Origin: Maribacter caenipelagi
GTDB taxonomy: Bacteria; Bacteroidota; Bacteroidia; Flavobacteriales; Flavobacteriaceae
Reading direction: 5' to 3'
DNA: 64,000 nt
Assembly (NCBI RefSeq): GCF_004364175.1
Contig: NZ_SNZW01000018.1
Span: 62,001-126,000, forward strand
A program made the position numbers and the translations under genes. The notes under the pieces are model-generated. The model was not told the DNA's origin, ran no database searches, and worked only from the letters and a program-made list of their open reading frames with translations. Shown in pieces: positions 8,558 through 17,020 of the stretch (positions are counted from its first letter, which is position 1; each line of letters starts with the position of its first letter).

Positions 8558-9319
8558 ATGAGTACAGAAGGAAAAGTAGCAGTAATTACAGGAGCAACTG
8601 GAGGAATCGGATTTGCAGTTGCTAAAAGATTAGGACAAGATGGATATACAGTTATCTTAAACGGAATAGATGACGCAGCTGGTGCCGAAAGAATCAAAGA
8701 ACTTACTGCAGAAGGTATTACTGCTGAGTACTTAGGATTTGATGTTACCAATGAAGAAGCGGTTGCGAAAAACATTAAAGCAATTGGTGAAAAATATGGT
8801 AAAATAGATACGCTTGTAAACAATGCAGGTGGTCTAGGTGGTAGAGCGCGTTTCGAAGAAATGACTACTGAATTTTACAGGTCTGTAATGGCATTGAACC
8901 TTGATTCAGCTTTCTTTGCGTCAAGAGCTGCCATACCTTACCTTAAAAAAGGTAACCATCCATCTATCATTAACTATACATCGAATGCAGGCTGGACAGC
9001 TGGTGGACCAGGTGCTGGTATCTATGGTACTTCTAAAGCGGGAGTTCATGCGTTAACTAGAGCTTTAGCAAAAGATTTGGCTGAATATGGTATTAGAGCG
9101 AATGCAGTATCTCCAGGTACTATTGACACTCCTTTCCACGCTCAGATCAAAGCAACTAAACCAGAAGTTTTCGCTTCTTGGGCAAATAACATAATGTTAG
9201 GTAGACTAGGGCAGCCAGAAGATGTAGCTGGTGTTGTTTCTTTCTTAGCTAGTAAAGATGCTGCTTTCATTACTGCAGAAACTGTACAAATCGGTGGAGG
9301 TCAAGCTTTAGGTATCTAG
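8558..9319 (+). CDS. SDR oxidoreductase, probable DEH reductase
   Basis: Classical short-chain dehydrogenase/reductase, 253 aa. The cofactor glycine motif TGATGGIG (11-18), NNAGG (about 88-92), the catalytic Ser of NYTSNAGW and the YGTSKAG Tyr-Lys pair are all present, and the C-terminus (ETVQIGGGQALGI) is normal. In alginate loci this position is held by the enzyme that reduces DEH to 2-keto-3-deoxygluconate (KDG) with NAD(P)H, and that role is inferred here. It follows the MFS gene by 33 bp and ends at a strong bidirectional terminator, so it closes the gntR-MFS-SDR unit. Confidence 0.85.
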   Translation: MSTEGKVAVITGATGGIGFAVAKRLGQDGYTVILNGIDDAAGAERIKELTAEGITAEYLGFDVTNEEAVAKNIKAIGEKYGKIDTLVNNAGGLGGRARFEEMTTEFYRSVMALNLDSAFFASRAAIPYLKKGNHPSIINYTSNAGWTAGGPGAGIYGTSKAGVHALTRALAKDLAEYGIRANAVSPGTIDTPFHAQIKATKPEVFASWANNIMLGRLGQPEDVAGVVSFLASKDAAFITAETVQIGGGQALGI

Positions 9320-9337
9320 TAAATATTTATACTTTAT

Positions 9338-9375
9338 AAAAAAGCGTTATTGTGAATCTCAATAACGCTTTTTTT
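9338..9375. terminator. Bidirectional terminator
   Basis: AAAGCGTTATTG (9341-9352) pairs with CAATAACGCTTT (9360-9371), with an A-tract before and a T-tract after. It lies between the convergent SDR (+) and LacI (-) genes and can end both transcripts. Confidence 0.88.
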
Positions 9376-10390
9376 ATTCTGATGAACTTCTAACGATCAG
9401 TTCTGAATCTAAAATTATTTTATTTAAAGATTGTACGATTACATCTTGATCAACATAACCCAAAAAAGTTTCTGCGGCAAGCTTTCCTATTTTATCGCTA
9501 TGCTGACTAATACTGGTAATAGAAGGTGTCACCAAAGAAGTGAACGGTTCATTTCCAAACCCAACCAATTTAATTTCTTCAGGTACTTTGATATTCTTTT
9601 CCTTTAAAACCTGTAGCGCACCCAAAGCAGCATAATCACTTGCTACATAAACGGCATCAGGCCTATTTTTTAAAGCCAATAATTTTTCAATTTGTTGTCT
9701 ACCATCCTCCAATGTCAAGCTGCTTTCAATTAACAACTCATCATCATGTGGTAAATCATGCTTTTTAATAGCATCTATATACCCACGTATTCTGTTATTA
9801 AATATTCGAGTTCTACGGTAACCGCCTATATGGGCAATTCGCTTACAACCCTGAGCCACTAAATGGGCTATAATCATATGACTACTATCGTAATCATTAA
9901 TACCTACATAATCAACGTTCAAATCATTCTCACCCCTATCGAAAAGAATTAAAGGAATTCCGTTAGATTTTATTTTTTCATAATATGATAGATCAACCGT
10001 TTCGTTAGCCATCGAGGCAATAATACCATCTACCTGTAAATAAAGCAATGTATCTATATTGTTGCACTCCTTTTCAAATGATTCGTTAGACTGCGTTATT
10101 ATAATATTATACCCGGCTTTATTAAGAACGCCCTCCATGCTCTCGACCACTGAAGAAAAAAAATGACTATTAGTTCTAGGCACGATAACGCCCACTAATT
10201 TGCTTTTACCTTTTCTTAGTGCACTTGCCAGATGATTAGGTTGGTAGTTCAACTCTTTGGCAACCTGTCTCACGGCTTTTTTAGTTTTTACGCTTATTCG
10301 TGTATCGTCATTTAAAGCTTTGGAAACAGCTGCTGTTGAAATACTTAAAACATTGGCAATGTCTTTTAAAGTTGTTCTTTTTTTATTCAA
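9374..10390 (-). CDS. LacI-family regulator of the KDG operon
   Basis: Repressor of 338 aa with an N-terminal HTH (TLKDIANVLSISTAAVSKAL, residues 7-26), hinge helix (HLASALRKGKSKLVGVIVP) and periplasmic-binding-protein-like effector domain. It is divergent from kdgK-pfp-eda. Two 16-bp sites of LacI type flank the intergenic region, one overlapping its own promoter and one before kdgK, so it probably represses both itself and the KDG operon. The effector is likely KDG or KDPG, by inference. It ends in the shared terminator with the SDR gene. Confidence 0.88.
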   Translation of the reverse strand: MNKKRTTLKDIANVLSISTAAVSKALNDDTRISVKTKKAVRQVAKELNYQPNHLASALRKGKSKLVGVIVPRTNSHFFSSVVESMEGVLNKAGYNIIITQSNESFEKECNNIDTLLYLQVDGIIASMANETVDLSYYEKIKSNGIPLILFDRGENDLNVDYVGINDYDSSHMIIAHLVAQGCKRIAHIGGYRRTRIFNNRIRGYIDAIKKHDLPHDDELLIESSLTLEDGRQQIEKLLALKNRPDAVYVASDYAALGALQVLKEKNIKVPEEIKLVGFGNEPFTSLVTPSITSISQHSDKIGKLAAETFLGYVDQDVIVQSLNKIILDSELIVRSSSE

Positions 10391-10407
10391 TTACTTTATA
10401 TATATTT

Positions 10408-10423
10408 GTTTAATCGATTAACC
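10408..10423 (-). promoter_or_regulatory. LacI operator O1 at the lacI promoter
   Basis: GTTTAATCGATTAACC with perfect 12-bp core TTAATCGATTAA (10410-10421), 18 bp upstream of the lacI start. It is the exact reverse complement of the site at 10487-10502, 79 bp away. Confidence 0.8.
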
Positions 10424-10453
10424 AAAAGTAAGACTTTAATTAACTTAAACAAA
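10423..10453 (-). promoter_or_regulatory. lacI promoter
   Basis: On the minus strand TTTG (10453-10450), a 19-bp spacer and TACTTTTG (10430-10423) match the Bacteroidota consensus TTTG-N19-TAnnTTTG. The last base of the -7 element is shared with operator O1, so binding would block RNA polymerase. Confidence 0.75.
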
Positions 10454-10486
10454 GAATGTCTGTTTTGGTTATTTTTTAACTAAAGT

Positions 10487-10502
10487 GGTTAATCGATTAA
10501 AC
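10487..10502 (+). promoter_or_regulatory. LacI operator O2 before kdgK
   Basis: GGTTAATCGATTAAAC, core TTAATCGATTAA at 10489-10500, 36 bp before the kdgK start. It mirrors O1 exactly. Confidence 0.8.
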
Positions 10503-10538
10503 AAACGATAAATCAATACATATAAACTTAATATTCAC

Positions 10539-11585
10539 ATGAAAAAAGTAGTAACATTCGGCGAGATAATGCTTCGCTTAGCACCAGAAGGATTTTTGAG
10601 ATTTTCACAAGCAAATAGATTTGATGCTATTTACGGTGGTGGTGAATCTAACGTAGCTGTTTCTTTAGCTAATTATGGTGTTCCTGTAGATTTCGTAACA
10701 CGTTTACCAAAGAATGATATTGGTGAATGTGCAATGATGGAAATGCGTAAAAGAGGTGTTGGTGTAGATAAAATTGTTTATGGTGGCGATCGTTTAGGTA
10801 TCTATTTCTTAGAAACTGGTGCAGTATCTAGAGGTAGTAAAGTAGTATATGATAGAGCACATTCGGCTATTGCTGAAATAGAGTCTGGCATGATCGATTG
10901 GGATGCTGTTTTCGAAGGTGTAGAATGGTTTCATTGGACGGGTATTACGCCTGCTATTTCTCAAGGTGCTGCAGATGTTTGTTTAGAGGCTGTAAAAGCT
11001 GCTAGTGCAAAAGGAATTACTATTTCTACAGATTTAAACTACAGAGCTAAACTTTGGACATTTTGTGATGATGCACATAGAGAAAAAATCATGTCTGGTT
11101 TAACTGAATACTGTGATGTTATTTTAGGTAACGAAGAAGATGCTGAAAAGCATTTTGGAATTCACCCTGAAGGACTTGATGTTCATAAAGATGGTGCCGA
11201 TGTTAAAGCGGAAGCTTTCTTATCTGTTTGTAAGCAAATGATGAAGAAATTCCCTAAAGCTAAAAAGGTAATTACAACATTAAGAGGTTCTATTTCTGCA
11301 TCGCACAACACATGGGCCGGTGTATTATGGGACGGTTCTAAAATGTACGAAACCCGTCAATACCAAATTACGGATATCGTTGACCGTGTTGGTGGTGGTG
11401 ATTCTTTTATGGGTGGTTTGATCTACGGATTATTAAAATACCCAGAAGATGATCAAAATGCACTTGACTTTGCTGTAGCGGCTTCATGTTTAAAGCATAC
11501 CATTAAAGGAGATGCCAACTTAGTAACAGTTTCTGAAGTTGAGAAACTAATGGGCGGTGATGCTTCTGGTAGAGTTGCTAGATAA
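10539..11585 (+). CDS. kdgK: 2-keto-3-deoxygluconate kinase
   Basis: PfkB-family sugar kinase (348 aa) that phosphorylates KDG to KDPG with ATP. The PfkB signature and catalytic aspartate are in DRVGGGDSFMGGL near the C-terminus; the substrate-binding YGGGESNVAVSLANYG is in the N-terminal half. The 2-keto-3-deoxygluconate kinase branch is indicated by GEIMLRLAPEGFLRFSQA at the start and by its place before the KDPG aldolase. It is the first gene of an operon with the downstream phosphofructokinase (35-bp gap) and aldolase, controlled by the LacI site 36 bp upstream. Confidence 0.92.
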   Translation: MKKVVTFGEIMLRLAPEGFLRFSQANRFDAIYGGGESNVAVSLANYGVPVDFVTRLPKNDIGECAMMEMRKRGVGVDKIVYGGDRLGIYFLETGAVSRGSKVVYDRAHSAIAEIESGMIDWDAVFEGVEWFHWTGITPAISQGAADVCLEAVKAASAKGITISTDLNYRAKLWTFCDDAHREKIMSGLTEYCDVILGNEEDAEKHFGIHPEGLDVHKDGADVKAEAFLSVCKQMMKKFPKAKKVITTLRGSISASHNTWAGVLWDGSKMYETRQYQITDIVDRVGGGDSFMGGLIYGLLKYPEDDQNALDFAVAASCLKHTIKGDANLVTVSEVEKLMGGDASGRVAR

Positions 11586-11620
11586 TTAGAAAATTGCTTT
11601 AACCTTTCTAAAAACTGAAA

Positions 11621-12841
11621 ATGTCGAAAAAATCTGTTTTAATTCTTTGTGGTGGCGGACCTGCACCTGGTATAAATACCGTGATCAGTACCGTGGCAAA
11701 GGCATTCTTAAAAGATAATTATCGCGTTCTAGGTTTACATGAAGGATTCAAGGGAATTTTTGATCAAAATCCTCAAATCAAAAAATTCGATTTTTTCCAT
11801 GCTGACAGGATTTTTAGTAGAGGTGGCTCTACGTTAATAATGAGCCGTTTTAAACCTAAAAACGAAAAACTAAACACTAGCCTTTTTATTGACAATAATG
11901 TAAAACTGTTGGTAAGTATAGGTGGTGACGACACTGCTTCTACTGCCAACAGAATTACGGGTTTTTTGAATAAAGAAGGTATTTCTATTGCCAATATTCA
12001 CGTACCTAAAACCATTGATAACGATTTACCGTTACCAGATAGAAACCCAACATTTGGGTTCCATTCTGCAAAAGATGAAGGTGTACGTATTGGCAATACT
12101 ACCTATGAAGATGCTCGTACCAGTCAAAACTGGTTTGTAATGTCTACCATGGGGCGTTCTGCGGGGCATTTGGCATTCGGTATTGCGGCTAGCTGCCACT
12201 ACCCTATGATGATTATACCAGAAATGTTTGACCGCACTGCTATCACTTTTGACAAAGTGGTTAGAATGGTCATCTCTTCAATGATCAAACGTAAAATTGA
12301 AGATATTCATTACGGTGTCGCACTGATTAGTGAAGGAGTCTTTCATAATATGCCCGATTCAGAATTAGATAAATGTGATATTAAATTCACTTATGACGAC
12401 CATGGGCACCCAGAGTTAGGTAATGTTAGTAAAGCGCATATTTTTAATATGCTCGTTCAAAAAAAATTAAAGGAGTTAGGTATTGATATTAAAAGTAGAC
12501 CAGTTGAACTAGGCTACGAATTACGCTGTTGTAGACCTATTGGGTTTGACCTTACATTATGTACGGTTCTGGGTCTTGGCGTAAAAAAATTATTTGATGA
12601 AGGCAAAAGCGGCTGTATGGTCACTGCGAATTCTAGAGGCGAAATTACTCCGCTGTTCTTATCAGAAATTCAAGATGAGAACGGTAAAATTGCTCCTCGA
12701 TTGGTAGATATTAATTCAGAATTGGCAGAATTATGCTTCCAAAACTTATTCTATATAACTGAAGAAGATTATATAGAGGCAAAAAAATATGTAGATAACC
12801 CTTCAGTCTACGATTTCAACAAAATTTTAACTGAGAAATAA
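11621..12841 (+). CDS. Phosphofructokinase, PPi-dependent by signature
   Basis: Group A phosphofructokinase, 406 aa. Two residues separate the PPi- from the ATP-dependent kind. Asp at the second position after GGD (GGDDT, D104 here) and Lys in PKTIDND (K130) are the PPi signature, whereas ATP enzymes have GGDG and PGTIDND. The N-terminal loop CGGGPAPGIN and MSTMGRSAGH fit the same group. PPi enzymes are reversible, which would suit growth on alginate, where fructose-6-phosphate must be made from trioses. It lies 8 bp before eda and 35 bp after kdgK, so it is part of the KDG operon. The cofactor is predicted, not shown. Confidence 0.85.
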   Translation: MSKKSVLILCGGGPAPGINTVISTVAKAFLKDNYRVLGLHEGFKGIFDQNPQIKKFDFFHADRIFSRGGSTLIMSRFKPKNEKLNTSLFIDNNVKLLVSIGGDDTASTANRITGFLNKEGISIANIHVPKTIDNDLPLPDRNPTFGFHSAKDEGVRIGNTTYEDARTSQNWFVMSTMGRSAGHLAFGIAASCHYPMMIIPEMFDRTAITFDKVVRMVISSMIKRKIEDIHYGVALISEGVFHNMPDSELDKCDIKFTYDDHGHPELGNVSKAHIFNMLVQKKLKELGIDIKSRPVELGYELRCCRPIGFDLTLCTVLGLGVKKLFDEGKSGCMVTANSRGEITPLFLSEIQDENGKIAPRLVDINSELAELCFQNLFYITEEDYIEAKKYVDNPSVYDFNKILTEK

Positions 12842-12848
12842 AAAATAA

Positions 12849-13517
12849 ATGGCACAATATTCAAGAATAGAAGTAGCAAACGTAATGAAGGAATCTGGCA
12901 TGGTACCTTTGTTTTATCACCCAGATGTAGAGTTAGGTAAAAAGGTTTTACAAGCTTGTTACGATGGTGGCGCACGTTTAATGGAATTTACAGCTCGTGG
13001 CGATTTCGCTTTCGAAGTATTTTCTGAATTGAACAAATATGCAATAAAAAATCTACCTGGCATGATCATGGGTGTAGGATCAATTACTGATGCCGGTGCC
13101 GCCTCATACTATATGTCTCTTGGTGCAAATTTCATTGTAACCCCTTCTTTAAGAGAAGATATTGCAATAGTCTGTAACCGCAGAAAAGTATTATGGTCTC
13201 CTGGTTGTGGTTCTTTGACCGAAATCAATAAGGCTGAAGAAATGGGCTGTGAGATCGTAAAATTATTTCCTGGTGACCTATACGGACCTGGATTCGTAAA
13301 AGGTATTAAAGGACCTCAACCTTGGACAAGCGTTATGCCTACCGGTGGTGTTAGTACCGATGAAGCTAATCTAAAAGGTTGGTTCGATGCAGGTGTTACT
13401 TGTGTTGGTATGGGATCAAAACTTATTAGTAAAGATATTTTAGCAAATAAAGATTACGCTGGTCTAGAAGCTTTGGTAAAAAACACCTTGACTACCATTA
13501 AAAAGCTTCGTTCATAA
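12849..13517 (+). CDS. eda: KDPG aldolase
   Basis: Class I aldolase of 222 aa that splits 2-keto-3-deoxy-6-phosphogluconate into pyruvate and glyceraldehyde-3-phosphate. The catalytic Glu (E46 in LMEFTAR), Arg (R50) and Schiff-base Lys (K138 in VKLFPGD) are all present, as is the phosphate loop MPTGGVSTDEANL. It is the last gene of the kdgK operon and is followed by hairpins. This completes the alginate-to-central-metabolism route. Confidence 0.92.
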   Translation: MAQYSRIEVANVMKESGMVPLFYHPDVELGKKVLQACYDGGARLMEFTARGDFAFEVFSELNKYAIKNLPGMIMGVGSITDAGAASYYMSLGANFIVTPSLREDIAIVCNRRKVLWSPGCGSLTEINKAEEMGCEIVKLFPGDLYGPGFVKGIKGPQPWTSVMPTGGVSTDEANLKGWFDAGVTCVGMGSKLISKDILANKDYAGLEALVKNTLTTIKKLRS

Positions 13518-13532
13518 AGTATAAAGGTTTCT

Positions 13533-13564
13533 CTGCATGGTTTAGCCCATGCAGTGTCATCTTT
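13533..13564 (+). terminator. Hairpin after eda
   Basis: CTGCATGG (13533-13540) and CCATGCAG (13547-13554) pair around a 6-nt loop, followed by a short T-run (CTTTT, 13561). Likely terminator of the KDG operon. Confidence 0.6.
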
Positions 13565-13599
13565 TAAAAGTGCATATTTAAGTTGTTAGTTGGAAAAGG

Positions 13600-13645
13600 G
13601 CATTTAAACTTTAGCGTTACGCTAAGGTTTGGTGCTCTTTTTGTT
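13600..13645 (+). terminator. Second hairpin with T-rich tail
   Basis: TTTAGCG-TTA-CGCTAAG (about 13610-13626) is the tip of a longer imperfect stem (GGGCATTTAAAC against GTTTGGTGCTC) followed by TTTTTGTTT. Probable back-up terminator. Confidence 0.5.
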
Positions 13646-13771
13646 TATCACAGTATCAAGTTACCTTCTCTTTATTAATTAAATCACTCATATTCAGTGT
13701 GATAATTTTTATAAATAATAACAAAAACCTAATTCAAAAAATAATACCCAAAAAGTGTCTACTTTAGAGGA

Positions 13772-15436
13772 ATGTCATACAAAAAGGTTTCATTTCCCCT
13801 ACGTTTTCTTTGTTTGTTTACCATGACCTTTTGCTTGTCATTAATTGGAACAGCCCAAACATCTTCTGATAGTTCTAGATTATATCGAAAAGCCATCTTA
13901 CAGCCTGCCAACCCTCAAGACCTACCCTCTGGAATTTATTATTACACCAAAAAAAAAGAAATAGATTTAGAGCTAAAAGATACCTTAAATGCAATTTATG
14001 ACTTAAGACTTTTATCGATAGCAGAATTTAAAATAGGCAACAATTTTAGTAGTGAAAACCATGTAGTCGAAGCTATTAACCTAATTGAATCTATGTCGAC
14101 CAAAGACACTTTAATTAATTCTAGGGTAGGTCTATATAATCAATTGGGGCGTATTTACAGAACTTCAAATAACTCAACTGAAGCCATAAGAACTTTTGAC
14201 AAGGCCTTAGAGATAGCGAATAAATTAAAGGACAGTGTTGTCATTCTTAATAACAAAGCTAATATTTATAAAGATTTACGCGATTATAAAAGTGCCCTTA
14301 ATATCCATTCCTTTCTATTTGCAAAACGCTTTGAATTAAAAGATGATAATCAAATGTCGTTAGTAGCTGATAATTTAGGGCATGTACAATCTAAATTAAA
14401 TTTACCCGAAGGTTTACAAAATTTAAAGTATGCTTTAGAGCTTCGTGAAAAAAATAATGATTTCATTGGCCAACACGCAAGCAATACCCATTTAGCTGAG
14501 TTTTATTTAAATAAAAAAGATACCAATACAGCTGTTGCCTATGCAAAAGAGGCTTTAGCGCTTTCTGACAAGATAAATAGCCGCTCCTTTAAGCTTGATG
14601 CTATTTCTACGCTTATGAATATGGACAAAAATCCCTTAATTCATGAATATAAAAAATTGACAGATAGTATTGCGAACGCCAAACAGTTAGCCGAAAATAA
14701 AAATGCGTTTCTAAAATACAATGTTGCTGAAGAACAAAAGAAAACGCAAGCCAGTATTCTTCTTCAAGAAATTGAATCTCGAAAAAGATTGGCTTACCAA
14801 GCGCTTGCTTTTATTATTTTTCTAATTCTAATAGGTTCTTATTTTATTTATAGAAACAGATACCGAAAAGCAAAAATTGAAGAAATCTATAAAACGGAAA
14901 CTAGAATCGCTAAAAAAGTACACGACGAAGTAGCGAATGATATGTATAAAGTGATGACTTCTCTTGAGAACAATTCTGGCATAGACAGTAATATTTTGGA
15001 CGAAATGGAAAAAATTTACACCAAAACACGAGATATTTCTAGAGATAATAGCGCAATTGACCTTAGAGAGGATTTCGGATTACAATTAAACGATTTGCTA
15101 CTGGGATATAAGAACGATAAGGTAAAAGTAATTACCCGCAACCTTTCAAAAATGCCATGGGATACTGTTCCCGAACTTAAAAAGACTACCGTTTACAGGG
15201 TATTGCAAGAACTCATGACCAATATGAGAAAACATAGTCAAGCAACTTTCGTTACTTTAATTTTTCAAAAAAAAGGTTCTAAAATCCACATAATTTATAA
15301 GGATAATGGTGTTGGAAGTGATCTTTTTAAGAAAAATGGTTTACAACATACGGAATCCCGTATCGCTTCTATAAATGGAACTATTAATTTTGAATCTAAG
15401 AAAGGTGATGGCTTTAAGGCATCAATAATAATCTAA
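13772..15436 (+). CDS. TPR sensor histidine kinase (NarL-partner type)
   Basis: Membrane sensor of 554 aa. A signal peptide (1-29), a periplasmic TPR-like helical region (about 70-310), a short coiled coil, one membrane helix (342-360) and a cytosolic kinase core. The phospho-acceptor His is H384 in AKKVHDEVANDMY (HisKA_3 type). The N-box is ELMTNMRKHS and the G-box DNGVGSD. The stop codon is 2 bp before the response regulator, so they form one two-component unit. The stimulus is unknown; TPR sensors often respond through partner proteins. A near -7 element (TACTTTAG, about 13760) lies just before the start. Confidence 0.85.
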   Translation: MSYKKVSFPLRFLCLFTMTFCLSLIGTAQTSSDSSRLYRKAILQPANPQDLPSGIYYYTKKKEIDLELKDTLNAIYDLRLLSIAEFKIGNNFSSENHVVEAINLIESMSTKDTLINSRVGLYNQLGRIYRTSNNSTEAIRTFDKALEIANKLKDSVVILNNKANIYKDLRDYKSALNIHSFLFAKRFELKDDNQMSLVADNLGHVQSKLNLPEGLQNLKYALELREKNNDFIGQHASNTHLAEFYLNKKDTNTAVAYAKEALALSDKINSRSFKLDAISTLMNMDKNPLIHEYKKLTDSIANAKQLAENKNAFLKYNVAEEQKKTQASILLQEIESRKRLAYQALAFIIFLILIGSYFIYRNRYRKAKIEEIYKTETRIAKKVHDEVANDMYKVMTSLENNSGIDSNILDEMEKIYTKTRDISRDNSAIDLREDFGLQLNDLLLGYKNDKVKVITRNLSKMPWDTVPELKKTTVYRVLQELMTNMRKHSQATFVTLIFQKKGSKIHIIYKDNGVGSDLFKKNGLQHTESRIASINGTINFESKKGDGFKASIII

Positions 15437-15438
15437 GC

Positions 15439-16104
15439 ATGTTCAAAAAAGTTTTAATTGCGGAAGATATGGAAGACATCAACAAAGGTGTGTTTTCTTT
15501 ACTGACCGAATTGGGAGTTACACAAATAGATCAAGTACAGTATTGTGATGATGCTTACCTAAAAATTAAAAGAGCTGATGTTGACGATGTACCATTTGAC
15601 CTGGTAATATCGGATCTTTCATTTAAAGTAGACCACAGATCACAAACATACCCAACTGGTCATTCATTGGTTGAAAAGTTAAAATCAGAATTCCCTGGTT
15701 TAAAGGTAATTGTCTACTCGGTCGAAGATCGCTTGCAAGCCGTTAGAACCCTTTTTAACCTACATCATATAGATGCCTATGTATGTAAAAGTAGAACCGG
15801 ACTCAAAAATCTGACTCAAGCAATCAGTGAAGTTGCTAAAGATGAAAAATTTTTATCACCAGAAGTTTCTAATGCATTCAGTAGCGAAAATGAATTAGAA
15901 GTAGACGATTATGATATTTCTCTGTTAGATAATCTAAGCAAAGGCCTATCTCAAGATGAAATCAGTGCATTATATAGGCAAAAGAATATATCACCAGCTA
16001 GCTTAAGTTCAATTGAAAAACGTTTAAACAAATTACGTATTCAATTTAATGCCAATAACGCCATACACCTTGTGGCTATTGTAAAAGATTTAGGTCTAAT
16101 TTAG
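15439..16104 (+). CDS. NarL/LuxR-like response regulator
   Basis: Receiver plus C-terminal helix-turn-helix protein (221 aa). Phospho-acceptor D59 lies in LVISDLSF, acidic pocket E9-D10, and the conserved Lys is in YVCKSR. The C-terminal 65 residues (LSKGLSQDEISALYRQKNIS...SIEKRLNKLR) resemble a divergent LuxR-type recognition helix. It follows the TPR kinase by 2 bp. A perfect inverted repeat begins 15 bp after its stop and a second copy lies at 63356, so this regulator is a good candidate to bind it. Confidence 0.8.
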   Translation: MFKKVLIAEDMEDINKGVFSLLTELGVTQIDQVQYCDDAYLKIKRADVDDVPFDLVISDLSFKVDHRSQTYPTGHSLVEKLKSEFPGLKVIVYSVEDRLQAVRTLFNLHHIDAYVCKSRTGLKNLTQAISEVAKDEKFLSPEVSNAFSSENELEVDDYDISLLDNLSKGLSQDEISALYRQKNISPASLSSIEKRLNKLRIQFNANNAIHLVAIVKDLGLI

Positions 16105-16119
16105 TAGTAATATAGCGCG

Positions 16120-16164
16120 TTACGGAAAACCGTAACCAACTTATAAACAATGGTATTAGTTTTG
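16120..16164 (+). promoter_or_regulatory. Inverted repeat TTACGGAAAACCGTAA with downstream -7 element
   Basis: The 16-bp site at 16120-16135 has 6-bp perfect arms (TTACGG/CCGTAA) around AAAA. TAGTTTTG at 16157-16164 matches TAnnTTTG and begins 21 bp after the site, placing the site where an activator would sit in place of a -33 box. The same site with a similarly placed -7-like element occurs at 63356-63371. Confidence 0.65.
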
Positions 16165-16215
16165 ATCTCGCTTAGCGATAGGTACACTAACCATTTATTA
16201 AAACATTAATGCTAT

Positions 16216-16276
16216 GGCCATCCTGCTGAAAAGGTATTTCGGGGGAACTAACCAATTTGGCGGGAATGGCCTTTTT
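16216..16276 (+). terminator. Leader hairpin with U-tract before 16298 gene
   Basis: GGCCATCCTGC (from 16217) pairs imperfectly with GCGGGAATGGCC (to 16271), followed directly by TTTTT (16272-16276). It lies between the inferred promoter at 16157 and the gene start at 16298, so it is either a terminator of the upstream regulator transcript or an attenuator of the gene. Confidence 0.5.
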
Positions 16277-16297
16277 ATAAACCACTTATTAAAAACT

Positions 16298-17020
16298 ATG
16301 CGTAAATTAATTCCGTTCTTAATTGTTCTCTTTATACTCATACCTAAACAAAACCAAGCTCAAGACAGTGGTGCTGCAATTGCAGGAGCTGTGGGAGCAT
16401 TAGCTGCAATAGGAGCCGGAGTTGCTGCTGTAGAGCAAATGAAGGAACGTGCTGAATTAACGGCAACGGAATGGTTATTGGCAAATAACCCTGATATCAC
16501 AAGTTTTTCATTAAAAACGATAGATTTTGATGGCAAAAAACTGAAAGATATGTCTTCAACATCTGTCATTACCTTTAAAATTCAAGAATTTGTACCGACC
16601 GACAAGCCAGAATTAGATGGAAAAAAACAAGTTTTACTGGGTTTCACAAGTCATGGATGGATTAATGAATATGGAATTGATTTCAATAAAATAAAATGGT
16701 TTTTGATTGATGAACCGGAATGGACAAACATGATGGTCTCTTATGTAAAAGTAGCATCTGGCGCTGCAAATACTTCAGAGGTTGAGTCCACTGTCAAAAA
16801 TGGAAGAATTGTCAATAAAGGAGTTAGACTTAAAAACAAAATGACCATCCCATTTTATCAGCTTTCTGGAGATATGTATGTTGTTACCGATTACTCTCAC
16901 GAAATGAAATTTATATACAACGAAAAGTCACTAGGCATTTTTCTAAAAGACACCGGAGATTTAGTTCAAATTAAAAGAGGTAGTTTAATCGAATTACATG
17001 AATTCTTTTTTGAAGAATAA
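16298..17020 (+). CDS. Secreted glycine-zipper protein of unknown function
   Basis: I do not recognise this family. From the ATG at 16298 it is 240 aa with a clear signal peptide (MRKLIPFLIVLFILIPKQNQAQ), followed by a glycine/alanine-rich segment (AAIAGAVGALAAIGAGVAA, about 25-44) like a glycine zipper that could insert in or associate with a membrane. A longer frame from 16214 is rejected because it passes through the leader hairpin and would bury the signal peptide. The rest is a soluble alpha/beta domain with no catalytic motif I can name. It sits behind the inverted repeat and hairpin described above and may be a target of the TPR two-component system. Confidence 0.7.
   Translation: MRKLIPFLIVLFILIPKQNQAQDSGAAIAGAVGALAAIGAGVAAVEQMKERAELTATEWLLANNPDITSFSLKTIDFDGKKLKDMSSTSVITFKIQEFVPTDKPELDGKKQVLLGFTSHGWINEYGIDFNKIKWFLIDEPEWTNMMVSYVKVASGAANTSEVESTVKNGRIVNKGVRLKNKMTIPFYQLSGDMYVVTDYSHEMKFIYNEKSLGIFLKDTGDLVQIKRGSLIELHEFFFEE

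Noticed and set aside
16214-16297. Longer N-terminus of the 16298 gene
   Set aside because: It covers the leader hairpin and U-tract and buries a clear signal peptide in mid-protein.
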